A DNA stretch of 64,000 nucleotides from Cenococcum geophilum 1.58 (taxonomy: Eukaryota; Ascomycota; Dothideomycetes; Gloniales; Gloniaceae), in NCBI GenBank assembly GCA_001692895.1, contig KV748206.1, positions 1,622,662 through 1,686,661 of the forward strand, given 5' to 3'. The notes below the pieces were generated by a model. It worked only from the letters and a program-made list of their open reading frames with translations, did not search any database and was not told the origin of the DNA. Of this stretch, positions 25,913 to 35,229 are shown piece by piece; the first letter of the stretch is position 1; each line of letters opens with the position of its first letter. A program made the position numbers and the translations under genes.

Positions 25913-26282
25913 TTTTGTTAAAAACGTAAGCAAAATCCGTAAAACGGATATTGCGGATATCTAATTTATTCATTCACACAACGCGTTATTATTAAACCCC
26001 ATAGTCACATTTTTTTTAAGACTTAGGGCTTCTAAATGGTATTAATTTTATTATACGGCTATTGCTTGGTCCTGACATTAATTTCGTCAAAGTTAAAAAA
26101 CGCGTTGTTAAAAGCGTAAGCATATATTATATCTTATTGAATAGTCTACTAATATAGATAAAACTATACAGAATATATAGATATCTACTACTTAAAGCTA
26201 TTGCAAAACCTAGTAGGTGCTATAGTTGGGTCCTTCCTTAAAAATATCCTCCCTTGGGCCCGGAGTGTCTCTGCTACTACTA
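25913..26282. other. AT-rich repeat-island spacer, no gene seen
   Basis: This stretch contains phrases such as TTTCGTCAAAGTTAAAAAAC that recur loosely near 27225 and 27760, so it is probably worn repeat sequence. I see no coding frame. Confidence 0.4.
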
Positions 26283-26570
26283 GGGGCAGAGCCTCGTGCA
26301 GAGCCTCGTGCAGAGCCTAGTAGAGCTTCGTGTAGAGCTTAATGCAGGCTTCGTGCAGAGCTTCGTGTAGAGCTTCGTGCAGAACCTTAGCAGAGCTTCG
26401 TGCAGAGCTTCGTGTGGGGCTTCGTGCAGAGCTTCGTGCAGAGCTTCGTGCAGAGCTTCGTGCAAAGCCTCGTGCAGAGCTTCGTGCCAAAGCTTCGTGC
26501 AGAGCTTCCGTGCAGAGCTTCGTGCAGAGCCTCGTGCAGAGCTTCGTGCAGAGCTTCCGTGCAGAGCCAC
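26283..26570. repeat. 12-bp minisatellite, GCAGAGCTTCGT type
   Basis: About two dozen tandem copies of a dodecamer, consensus GCAGAGCTTCGT, with small changes and a few 11- or 13-bp units. Because the unit is a multiple of three and lacks stops, long open frames appear on both strands; these are artefacts. The array is GC-rich in an otherwise AT-rich decayed neighbourhood. Confidence 0.93.
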
Positions 26571-26764
26571 GTGCAGGCGTACAGACGTGTAACTGTGCAG
26601 ACGTGCAGACGTGCAGACGTTCGGTACGGGGCGATTAATTGCAGAGACGTTGTAGAGACGATTGTATGGGCGCTCGTACGGGCGTTCCGTACGGGCAATT
26701 GTAGAACCTTCCTAGTATATTACGCCGCCGTGTTAGTAGAGCTTTGGAGCTCTATTATGGGCTT

Positions 26765-27015
26765 CGACAGAGCCTCGAGCAGAGCCTCGGGCAGAGCTTC
26801 GAGCAGAGCTTCGAGCAGAGCTTCGAGCAGAGCTTCGAGCAGAGCTTCGAGCAGAGCTTCGAGCAGAGCCCCGAGCAGAGCTTCGAGCAGAGCCCCGAGC
26901 AGAGCTTCGAGCAGAGCTTCGTGCGGAGCCTCGTGCGGAGCTTCGTGCAGAGCTTTTGCAGAGCTCCGTGCAGGTCTCCCCTGAGCTTCGTTCGCAGAGC
27001 TCTCGCAAAGCTCTA
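26765..27015. repeat. 12-bp minisatellite, GCAGAGCTTCGA type
   Basis: A second array of about 14 clean copies, consensus GCAGAGCTTCGA (to about 26925), followed by degenerate GTGCGGAGC-type units. It differs from the first array mainly in the last base (A instead of T). The 190 bp between the arrays holds short GTGCAGAC and GGGCGTTC repeats. Confidence 0.92.
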
Positions 27016-27287
27016 CGCAGAGGGCTGGCGGCGTGGGCGTAAGCGTTCAGCGTTGGTGTTTACTGCGCGGCTCGGCGGTGCAGAGGTAGAATTAGGGCCC
27101 TACGGCGACGATTCCTCTTAACGTCGCGCGCGTATAAGGAGCTGAAGATCTCATAGCTTTATAGAGTAGGCTTTTCTCTATAATTTGGTGTAATTTTTAT
27201 ATCAACAGGTATTGTGGGAGGGTAGATCAATTTCGTTAAAGTTAATGAGGTCTTCTCATATAAACCGTGTTTAGGTTTTCTACAAAT
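27016..27287. other. Spacer between minisatellite and foldback element
   Basis: GC-rich to about 27130, then AT-rich. I see no gene or element in it. Confidence 0.35.
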
Positions 27288-27400
27288 CTCGCCAAAGGCC
27301 CTCAGACTAAGAAAACGATTACCGTCCTAAATCAGCTTAGCGGACGGTGCGGATATTCCTATATCCGCAATCGATTTCTTAGTCTGAGCTTCTGAGGTAA
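27288..27400. repeat. Foldback (hairpin) element, copy 2, inverted
   Basis: CTCAGACTAAGAAAACGATT pairs with the later AATCGATTTCTTAGTCTGAG. The outer sequences CTCGCCAAAGG and TGAGGTAA match copy 1 (25815-25912) in reverse complement. Confidence 0.55.
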
Positions 27401-27506
27401 GGATGAATGTGCCTGGAGACGCTCCGGTCAATCGGCCCGCGAGCGAATGACTAACCACATTCGTGGTGCACCACCGGAATCACGACAATATATACGATTT
27501 TCCCTA

Positions 27507-27645
27507 TCCCTTCCAACGGTGAAATGTGTCCTACGGTTATCGGTAAGAGCTAGCCAATAGAATCAATAGGATTAAAGCTCCGTGATCATACGCGTACTTT
27601 TGATTCTGGTGTTCGCGCACAGTCCAACTTCACCGTTGGAAGGGA
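27507..27645. mobile_element. MITE, 139 bp, TA target site, complete copy
   Basis: The ends TCCCTTCCAACGGTGAA and TTCACCGTTGGAAGGGA are perfect inverted repeats flanked by TA on each side. The interior shares GCTAGCCAATAGAATCAATA and TACGCGTACTTTT with the copy at 30438-30587 (in reverse complement). A TA target and short size suggest a Tc1/mariner-mobilised MITE. No coding capacity. Confidence 0.72.
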
Positions 27646-27810
27646 TACTCACTCAACCACGACGGCTTAAAATACTACCAAAAGTTCATCGATTAGAGAG
27701 ACGATCCGATATTATAGATATTAGGCCAAAATCAACCTATAACGGCCCAAAGTTAAGATCAATTTCGATTTAGTCAAAAATCGCGTTATTAGGCATTGGA
27801 GAAGTAGCTA

Positions 27811-27925
27811 TCCCTTAACCCGCCACGTTGCATCCATCTGTTATCGATAAGGATTTAGCCAATCAGATCAATAGAATCAAATTGCCGCCTCAGGAATATG
27901 AGACTGGTAAAGGGTTAGGCTTGGC
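27811..27925. mobile_element. Left-end copy of the same MITE family, right end unclear
   Basis: It begins TA then TCCCTTAACCCGCC, the family left end. It contains TTATCGATAAGGATTTAGCC and AGATCAATAGAATCAAAT, matching the family core. A clean right inverted repeat is missing, so it is probably truncated near 27925. Confidence 0.5.
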
Positions 27926-28599
27926 ATAACCTCAGGTTACGCACGACCCCCCAAGGTCCGCGACATATCGTCCAAATATCACCCCCCCCTGGGTGGTGGC
28001 CCCTACTTTTTAGACATGTTTTTAAGGCCTAGGTTAGTACTAGGTTAGTATAGAGGGCCTTAGCGCGCCTTTGACCTTACCGTCGCCTCGACAATCTATT
28101 TTCCAACCCTCTTCTATTTTTGTGCCTACGCTAGCTCCTAGCTCGCGCAGGGCTTCTAATTTTATATAGAAAGGCCTACTGTAATTCTAATTCTATAATA
28201 TAGAGCCCTCTTCTTCTCCTTCTCCTTTAATATTTACGTGTTTAGTGGCTTTATTTACCTACGTGTAAGGGATATTATTGCGGTCACCTTGCCCTCAGGA
28301 CAACCCCTAGGCGCCCCTCGGATGGTCGCCGGGCACGCGCCGGAGGCACGTGCCCGTAGTATATAGTCTCCACGATCCCAGAGGCCTTACCTCCTCAAGG
28401 ATTCGTCTCTCTACAATCTATTCTGTTCCACAATCGTGCCTTATAGCCCCCTGTCTACAAAGTCCCCTCACACTACGCCGCGCTTACGCGTTTTCCCCTT
28501 TACCTCTTACGGATATAAAGTCTTTTAAGAATCTTCTTACCCTATAGTCTACTTTACGGTTAACAAAAGCCCCCCTAGCCTCCCCCCCTTATAGCCTCT
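27926..28599. other. Unassigned sequence upstream of the Crypton-like relic
   Basis: It contains a C-rich tract (27982-27990) and a GC-rich patch at 28290-28350 inside AT-rich decayed sequence. It may include the 5' end of the Crypton-like element, but no terminal feature is recognisable. Confidence 0.35.
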
Positions 28600-29565
28600 A
28601 GAGCGAATTTAAAGTCTAAACAGTACGGCTATAGGATATTTATAAGGCCTAGCGCTTAAAGAATACTATAAAGGCGTATAAGCTAAAGTAAAAAGAGTGG
28701 AAAGACTAGTATATAAGACTAAAAGGCAATATAAACGGCGCCTAAGTAACAGAAAATAAGCTTTACTTATTTTTAAAATAGTAAGTTATTAACTAAGAAT
28801 TGGAGGCCGGTAGCTATTAAAAACGGAAGTTAAAATAGAAAGAGATATAGAAAGACAACGAGCGGGTAAAGAAGAGGTAGAAGATAGCTAGGCGGATAAA
28901 ATAGCTAGGAGGGAAGGTAGCTATAGCGGCAGCTATAGAGGCAGCTATAACTATAAGGGAAGAAGCTATAAAGGAGAAAGAAGGGGAAATATAAGATAAG
29001 GAGGCCTTAAACGCCCTATTTAATAAGATAGTCTAATATTTAGTTATAAATAGCTACGTCTCTACTATTACTAAGCTTTATATATAGTAATTAGAAGGTA
29101 AGGCCTTACAGCCACTATAGGGGGCGAAGCTCTTAGCGGTGCTAGATAGTATTTACTATAATAAGGACCGGATTTAATATATTAACTTTATTAATTAAAG
29201 CCTATTTATAATTACTAGTGGCTATAACGTTAAAGGGCTTTAAAAGGTAATTATTTAGTTATAAGAGGCCAGCCTGACCGGAACGTATGATTATCTAATT
29301 AATAGTGTAGAATAAGAGTCACAGGTAAGTAGAAGATAAGTCGAGGTAAAACGATCTTCACGTAATGAAGGACAAATGCTTTCTGACCTCTTCTATTCAG
29401 AGACTAATCGCTGGTTCTTCTCTAGAGGAGAACCAGCTCCCTATATGACCCTTCCGAGACGCTAGCAAAACCCTTCGCCCCTTATCTGTCTAACCGTGTC
29501 TTCTAGGACGTAGATTGAACATAGATGAAACCTCCTACTGTCTCATCTGATATGTACCTTCTGGG
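28600..29565 (+). mobile_element. Crypton-like (Ndc10/tyrosine-recombinase type) DNA element relic
   Basis: One plus-strand frame, interrupted by TAG/TAA where Gln or Trp is expected, resembles the N-terminal DNA-binding region of fungal Crypton/Ndc10-type proteins. It reads as VTENKLYLFLK then QVIN.ELEAGS (about 28735-28810), a Lys/Ala-rich stretch, NSYVSTITKLYI (about 29050-29085), then LQP...GAKLLAVLDSI and SGYNVKGL. The last 280 bp read openly: VSRRQ, then MLSDLFYSETNRWFF (about 29372-29416). No catalytic recombinase core (R..H..R..Y) was seen, so the element is truncated or continues undetectably. The family call rests on remembered similarity only. Confidence 0.5.
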
Positions 29566-29570
29566 GGATT

Positions 29571-30390
29571 CTGTTACATTAGTACAAGGAGACAGGCTCT
29601 AAGATATTAGGTTTAGTTAAGTCTTACCTTTAAACTAGAGCCAAGTATTTATTAGGTTTATATCCAGTCTATATAGCTATTATTTTCTAACCTATTTCTT
29701 AGGCTATACTACTATTACCTAAGGTAAAAGTAAATAGGATATTTAGCTTACTAATCTTATTTTTATTACGCTAGAGAATAAAGGGCCTAAACTAGATAAG
29801 CTAGCGCTGTATATAATTATATTATTATTAAACGGACGATCAGGAATGAGAACTCTAAGAGCTCTCTTATATACATTAGGTAGGTCTAAACAACTAAGTC
29901 AAATAGGTAATAGAAAATAGGTAATGAGATATTCGATGAGACATTTAGTTATAAGTTGAAAGACAACTAAGATATAGTTCGTATAGACGATCTAGGTCGT
30001 CAGACAGTATTACGATGGTAGTAAGGAACTCCGATTTAGGTCGACAATTATTAATATATAGGAAGTAGAATTAATATAATAAGGATAAATATATAGGCTA
30101 TATACGCAATACTAATCCTATTCTCTACCCTCTCTCTATAATAGCCTTCTACTTCTTTAACCGTTAGGGTAAAGATAGCGCTAAAAGCTTCCTATCTTTT
30201 TAGTAGCTAAAGGACTATTATAACCTATATATCTTTCCTAGTAGCATTAAAGTACTATAAACGAGTTCTAGGGGTCCAAGCTTACTTAAGTATAAAGTTG
30301 CTATAGTTGGCAGATAAGTTCTACTTAAATTAGACCTAAAGTTCAGTCGATATATATTGTAAGGGGTATTTTATCCTTTGCTTAGGTATA
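29571..30390. other. AT-rich decayed sequence, unassigned
   Basis: About 820 bp of TA-rich sequence beginning TGTTACATTAGTACAAGG. The TGTTA start and lack of coding content could fit a solo LTR, but there is no partner copy in the window and no clear target duplication. Confidence 0.3.
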
Positions 30391-30400
30391 TTATACGAGC

Positions 30401-30763
30401 CAGGGCCTAACTAAAGATTAGGCTTAGCACCTCCTTATCCCTTAACCCGCTAACGTCCACAAGGTAGGTGGTCCGTGCGGAACAACAGAATTAAAAGTAC
30501 GCGTATGGTCACGGAGCCTTGATACTATTGATTTTATTGGCTAGCCCTTATCGATAACGTGTGGACGAATTTTGGCGGGTTAAGGGATAGGCACCTCCTT
30601 ATAAACACCTCGGGCTTACGGCCCTCTTGCTCTCCTTATTAGTTCGTCTCTATACAAGGCTATACCTATACTCTTTACCATATCGTCCTCTTCCATCGAC
30701 TCTCCTATAACTTATACTCGGCTTACCTACTCCCTACTATATATCTGGGCAATATGCCTTACA
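30401..30763 (+). repeat. Dispersed repeat, copy B, interrupted by a MITE
   Basis: Direct match to 3007-3206 when the MITE at 30438-30587 is ignored. It shares CCATATCGTCCTCTTCCATC and ends CAATATGCCTTACA. It is more decayed than copy A. Confidence 0.7.
30438..30587. mobile_element. MITE, 150 bp, TA target site, inserted in repeat copy B
   Basis: The ends TCCCTTAACCCGC and GCGGGTTAAGGGA are inverted repeats flanked by TA. The interior matches the 27507-27645 copy in reverse complement. The host repeat also carries a 15-bp near-identical direct duplication (30424-30438 and 30588-30602), longer than the TA expected for this class. Confidence 0.75.
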
Positions 30764-30768
30764 TATAT

Positions 30769-32131
30769 TCTATAGTTTAACTTAAGATATCTACGTATAT
30801 TTATACTAACCGAAGTGCTATATAATAGTGTTACTATATAGCATATATAGAACTTAAACAAAGAATTCTCTCTATTACATGTTATACAAGTATAGACCTA
30901 TATTATATAAGTGGTTCTGCCCCTTTTTAATTTTTTAAAATATACTTTCGACCGAATTATAGGTAGTTAAAGGCGTAGGAAGAGATAAATCGACTTTAGA
31001 ATCTATAATTTATACGAAATAATTAAAAAGAAGGATGGAGTTTATAATTTTAATTAAGCGGTAAGAATTATTAATAAGAATCGATCTTCTCGATAATAAT
31101 TTATCAAAAACCAGCCTGGATAAGGATAAGCATTTATCCCGTAGGCTTTCCAAGCAATCCTGCGAGATAGAAAAATGTCGAACGCCCAATTGGCATCAAA
31201 AAGGCCGGTCCTATTGGCGATGCCAATTAGGATAATTGTCGACCTGAAAATGAGGTCTAAAAATGAGGACTCGTGTAAAGATTGATCTATGAAGAAATAG
31301 AGGCTATATATATGGGGGGAGCGGGGTACAGGCAACTGAGACATCCGGATTCCGTTCGACAATAATATATACCCTCCGAAAAACAATAACTTCCGAACAT
31401 TGCTGGTAGAACCGGGAATATTATTTATGGCCTGGTATTAATGAAGAGCTAACTAAATGAAGTAGAACTCTCGGAAATTTAATGTTTACATCATTCAAGA
31501 TGTCGTTCGGAAGCATTCTGAGCCTTACCTGCGCATCGTTGGCATTGCGAAGCATTGGGAATAACGTGTCTTGGAGTGACTAGACTCGGGAGCCTAAAAG
31601 AAGGTATACAAGGCAAGGATTTAGTCTTATGGAAACCCGGGGGTCTGCGTACTTAGAAGAGTTTCTTAAGCCCAGAAGCTACAGAAGTAGTTGCCCTGCG
31701 GTAATGGTTAATGAGATATCTGTTGGCATGGGACTGAATTGTACCAAGAGGTGTCCTAAACTTGCTTAAGCGAATACTATGAATATGCTCAACCATGACT
31801 ACCAAAGCAAATATAGTCCATTTGCGCCGTGCTATCATCACAATCATTTGTAATTTCTGTACATAGTATTTCACAGCGATACATTGTAAAGACATAGAAA
31901 TAATTGAGCACACAGAAATCGCTCCAAAGGATGGAGTTGAAGCGTAGAATGTGCTCGGTTTGTCGGGGACTGCGGGAACGCTTTCAAGAGGGTTGAAAAT
32001 GCCTTCGGGCTAGGCAACGCTATGGTAGCTGGCAGGGCGTGAATGATGTAACATATGGTGCGCTGCAATAAGAAGCAGATGCATAGGACGTTGGAATCCT
32101 AGTCGTAAGACGAGGGAAGAATTTCGGTGGG
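30769..32131. other. Transition from transposon island to gene-rich DNA
   Basis: The sequence is strongly AT-rich to about 31050, then gradually normal. A 110-codon minus-strand frame at 31054-31386 is open but matches nothing I know. The part after 31900 is the 3' flank of the fusion gene. No gene is called here. Confidence 0.4.
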
Positions 32132-34476
32132 TTAGACACGAGAAGAAGTGCAATCTTCGAATCTCCGAGCAATTTCCAAGGTTGTTGAGTCCATTCGAGA
32201 ACCTCCGAGGAAAGTTACGCTGAAGGGTAAAGTTCCTTCATCTTTCTTGTTTCCAGAAAGCTCGGCACACGGGTATGTCCCGGCAGGGACAGCTACCCCA
32301 CACAGGTCTAGCACATTTCCACAATGCGTGAACTCACCAAGCATGCCACACAGGTCTAGCACATTTCCACAATGCGTGAACTCACCAAGCATGCCACACA
32401 GGTCTAGCACATTTCCACAATGCGTGAACTCACCAAGCATGCTATTTTTACGGATCGGGTCGGCAAGGACTTCCTCAATCTTCCAATGAGTAGGTGCTGT
32501 TGGCACAAGAATGACGTCTGTCCCAGCAGCATCAGGCGCAAATACTTTCTCTGCTAGTCGGGTGTATAAGGTCTTGGCCTGGAGATCTCGATAGGCTTGA
32601 ACAGCGGTACTCTGCCGCGCAACTACATTGTCCATAAGCTCTACGATGACGGGGTGAAGGACTCTGCGGTTTTTGTCTAGCCAGTTGTCTGGAAGAGTGG
32701 CTAGTCTTTCTGAAACGAATGTACCATCGTAGAGAAGCTCTCCAGCCTTCTTAAACGGTGACCAGTCCACCGGAGTGAGTTTTCCACCAATGCTTTGTAA
32801 CCGCTTAACTGCTTCATTGAAGAGACGACGGTGGATATGTGAGCAAATGTCAAGGGCTTCAGGAGGGGGGATGCTGAACTTGAAAGAGGTAGCTTGAGGA
32901 CCAATCGAGTTGACATGCCGTTCAAAAGCGATTGGTGGTTTGGCATAGCTGTCTTCCGCATCATAGCCTTCCGCAAGTTGCCACACTGTACGGGCGTCGC
33001 TAACGTTTTTAGCTGTAATTGCGATGCAATCTAAAGAAAGGCATGCTGGAGTGACACCCCGGAATGAGATGAGACCTCGCGTAGGCTTATAGCCGACAAC
33101 GCCATTAAATCCGGCAGGAACTCGTCCAGAACCTGCGGTATCGGTTGCTAGTGAGAATGAAACCAAGTTAGCACCGACACTGACGGCATTGCCGCTGCTG
33201 GATCCTCCACTGATATAGTCCTTGTGAAATACAGAGTGAGGGATTCCATATGGACTACGGCATCCTGTAAGCCCGGTAGCCAGCTGGTCCAGATTTGTCT
33301 TTCCAATGAATAGTGCACCTTCAGCAAGCACCTTATCATATACAACTGCTGACACACTCGGGATATGTGTCATTGGAGGGCAAGCAGTTGTTGTCGGCAG
33401 ACCTGCCACATCAATGCTATCTTTAACGCTGAAAGGTACGCCGAATAATGGAGGTAGTGCTTTCCGATCTTGGTATCTTGTCGTGAGCGCCTTTGCTGCC
33501 TCAAGACCGTTCTCCCTTGGCTCCAAATAGATCCACACCGCCGGATCAACCTTTTTATAAGCCTCAATCTTGTTGTATAGAGACTCGACCAAAGTCACGG
33601 GTGATAAGCCATTCTTGTAAGCCTTTTGGAGACTTGAGATAGAAAGATCACCGTCAAAATCAGGAGGCGTCTGTGGGGGTGTAGAGTGAGAAAGGTTGCG
33701 ATTCTCTTCAAGGGGCGCCAAGACATCCAGAAGAGGTTGCAAGCTCGCCACAAAACCAAACAAACCTTGCGACCAATGGATCATGTCAAGAGAGGCACAC
33801 TTGAAATTGGCGTCGTTGTATCCACTCGTTGCTTCCTCAATCCCACCTGCAGACATGTCAGCACTGGATTCGACGGCGTGTGAGTAACGGACATACAGCA
33901 CTCAAACCCACGGTCGTTGGCTTCTCGTATAGAAGTGGCAAAACAACACTCTGTCGTGACACCAGACACAATAAGATGAGTGATTGCTCGAGCCTTAAGC
34001 TTATGCAATATGGTAGTGTTCCAAAAAGAGCCTTTGCCAGGCTTGTCAATGACGACTTCACCGGGTAATGGCTTAAGCTCATTAATTATGTCATGGCCAA
34101 ATTCTCCACGGATAAGGAGCCTTCCTAATTCCCCGCGCTCACCTATTGTGAGTTTATGTTGAGTGTTGTTTGGAGCTGCTGCTTGCCTAACGAGCTTTGA
34201 CGACGGACAGTCGGATAGATCGGAGACATGACCTTCTCGGGTGTGAAATACAGTCATACCAGCATTTCGACATGCTTCAAGGAGCTTTTTCGTAGGGGCA
34301 ATAGATGCTTGCACATCTTTCAGGTTTCCTCCCTGTATTTCCCCAAATCCCTTGGAGAGAAGAAAATCTCGCTGCATATCAATGACCAGGAGGGCAGTAT
34401 GCGTGAGAGGGAACGAGAAAGCATACGGTTTCGCGTCGATTGACAACATAGACGGTCCATCTTTGAGTAAGGTCAT
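32132..34476 (-). CDS. Fused isochorismatase-like hydrolase and amidase (biuret/allophanate hydrolase type)
   Basis: Two exons, 34476-33897 and 33846-32132, joined over a GTATGT...CAG intron with a GCTGAC branch site, give about 764 aa. Residues 20-235 form a cysteine-hydrolase (isochorismatase-like) domain with Asp33 (VIDMQRDF), Lys145 (IDKPGK) and Cys178 (GVTTECC) as the expected triad. Residues about 265-750 are an amidase-signature domain with Lys335 (PFSVKD), Ser about 410 (GGSSSG) and Ser433 (TDTAGSGR). Biuret hydrolases are isochorismatase-like and make allophanate, which an AtzF-type amidase cleaves, so the fusion could run two consecutive steps; this substrate is inference. The start at 34476 was preferred over an upstream in-frame ATG at 34584 because the extra stretch is hydrophobic and non-family. 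A 16-residue block is present three times (residues 663-710). The gene is divergent from an NCS1 permease gene. Confidence 0.9.
32298..32441 (-). repeat. 48-bp in-frame tandem repeat, three copies, inside the amidase domain
   Basis: Three head-to-tail 48-bp units with no visible differences encode MLGEFTHCGNVLDLCG three times. Amidases of this group normally have this block once, just before VAVPAG, so two extra copies appear inserted. Lack of divergence implies a very recent expansion or an assembly effect. Confidence 0.97.
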
Positions 34477-35229
34477 GATGAAGAAGCAGAATATGATAAT
34501 GAAAGATTGAAGCTCAACCGACAACACTCCAAGATCGAGGAAAAGGACAGACTCCAACAAGAGAATGACAGACACGAGAAACACAGAATTTCATGATAAC
34601 TGCAACAATATCAATCAGATCTCACCCCGCAGTTAGCGGCGGGGGAGCAGCAGGGCCGGGGCATAACGTGCCGGCGGCGACCGCAGGCCGGTGGGTACAT
34701 TGAGCTTCTCTTATCTCTCTGTGTGGGCGGACCAAAGGTCTGGGCGCGGGACACTACAACCCAATGTGGTATGGTGCTCAACCTCACAAAAGCATCCCCA
34801 AAGCCTCGAAAGCGCCATCAACAACTAGCTGGCACCAGCATATCGAGGCTTTGCTTTGGCTTCAAGCCTTACCCCGCGAACTCATCGCCACATCCCCCAG
34901 ATTAGCCTGTGGAGAGGATGCATCCAGCTGAGGATAGCATATCAGTCCGGCTGGGCCTGGCGGCGCCAGCACCTAGCCGGAGGCACGGCCTGAGTGCTAT
35001 CTCTAGCTTCCAAGATATCTGGTCCTGTGAGAAGGCAAAAAAATCCCTATGAGCTTTTCTGTACGTGGCACCAGCTATATGTATGGGCAAGGGATCCGGG
35101 AAAAAATATGCCCTGATCTTGTCGAACAATTAAGTCCCGTGCTTTTCTCAATAACTCCATTTGCCGCTGGGGCTTCTTCTCTACATTATTAGTCTGTTGT
35201 CCAGGAGAGCTTCTTCCTCATCGTTAGCC
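34477..35229. promoter_or_regulatory. Shared divergent promoter of the fusion gene and NCS1 permease
   Basis: The 753 bp between the two start codons contains four HGATAR-type GATA-factor sites: TGATAA at 34494 and 34594, AGATAA (reverse) at 34711-34716 and AGATAG (reverse) at 34997-35002. About two are expected by chance in this length, so enrichment is weak. A GC-rich patch has CGG-N3-CCG (34675-34683), a form Zn2Cys6 proteins can bind. AreA/NIT2-type nitrogen control is plausible but not shown. Short open frames here have no recognisable product. Confidence 0.4.

Noticed and set aside
26400-27121. Several long open frames in the minisatellite
   Set aside because: They arise because a 12-bp unit without stops is open in all frames; the translations are simple repeats.
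29571-30390. Possible solo LTR
   Set aside because: It starts with TGTTA, but there is no partner copy and no target duplication, so it is only listed as unassigned.
1-31050. CRISPR array, rRNA or integron-like structure
   Set aside because: The repeats are eukaryotic transposon ends and a minisatellite; spacing and unit structure do not fit a CRISPR array, and no rRNA sequence was recognised.
31054-31386. 110-codon minus-strand frame
   Set aside because: No motif, no recognisable family, and it borders decayed repeat DNA; the length is not convincing on its own.
34477-34584. Upstream ATG for the fusion gene
   Set aside because: It would add 36 very hydrophobic residues ahead of the isochorismatase-like domain; family members start near 34476.
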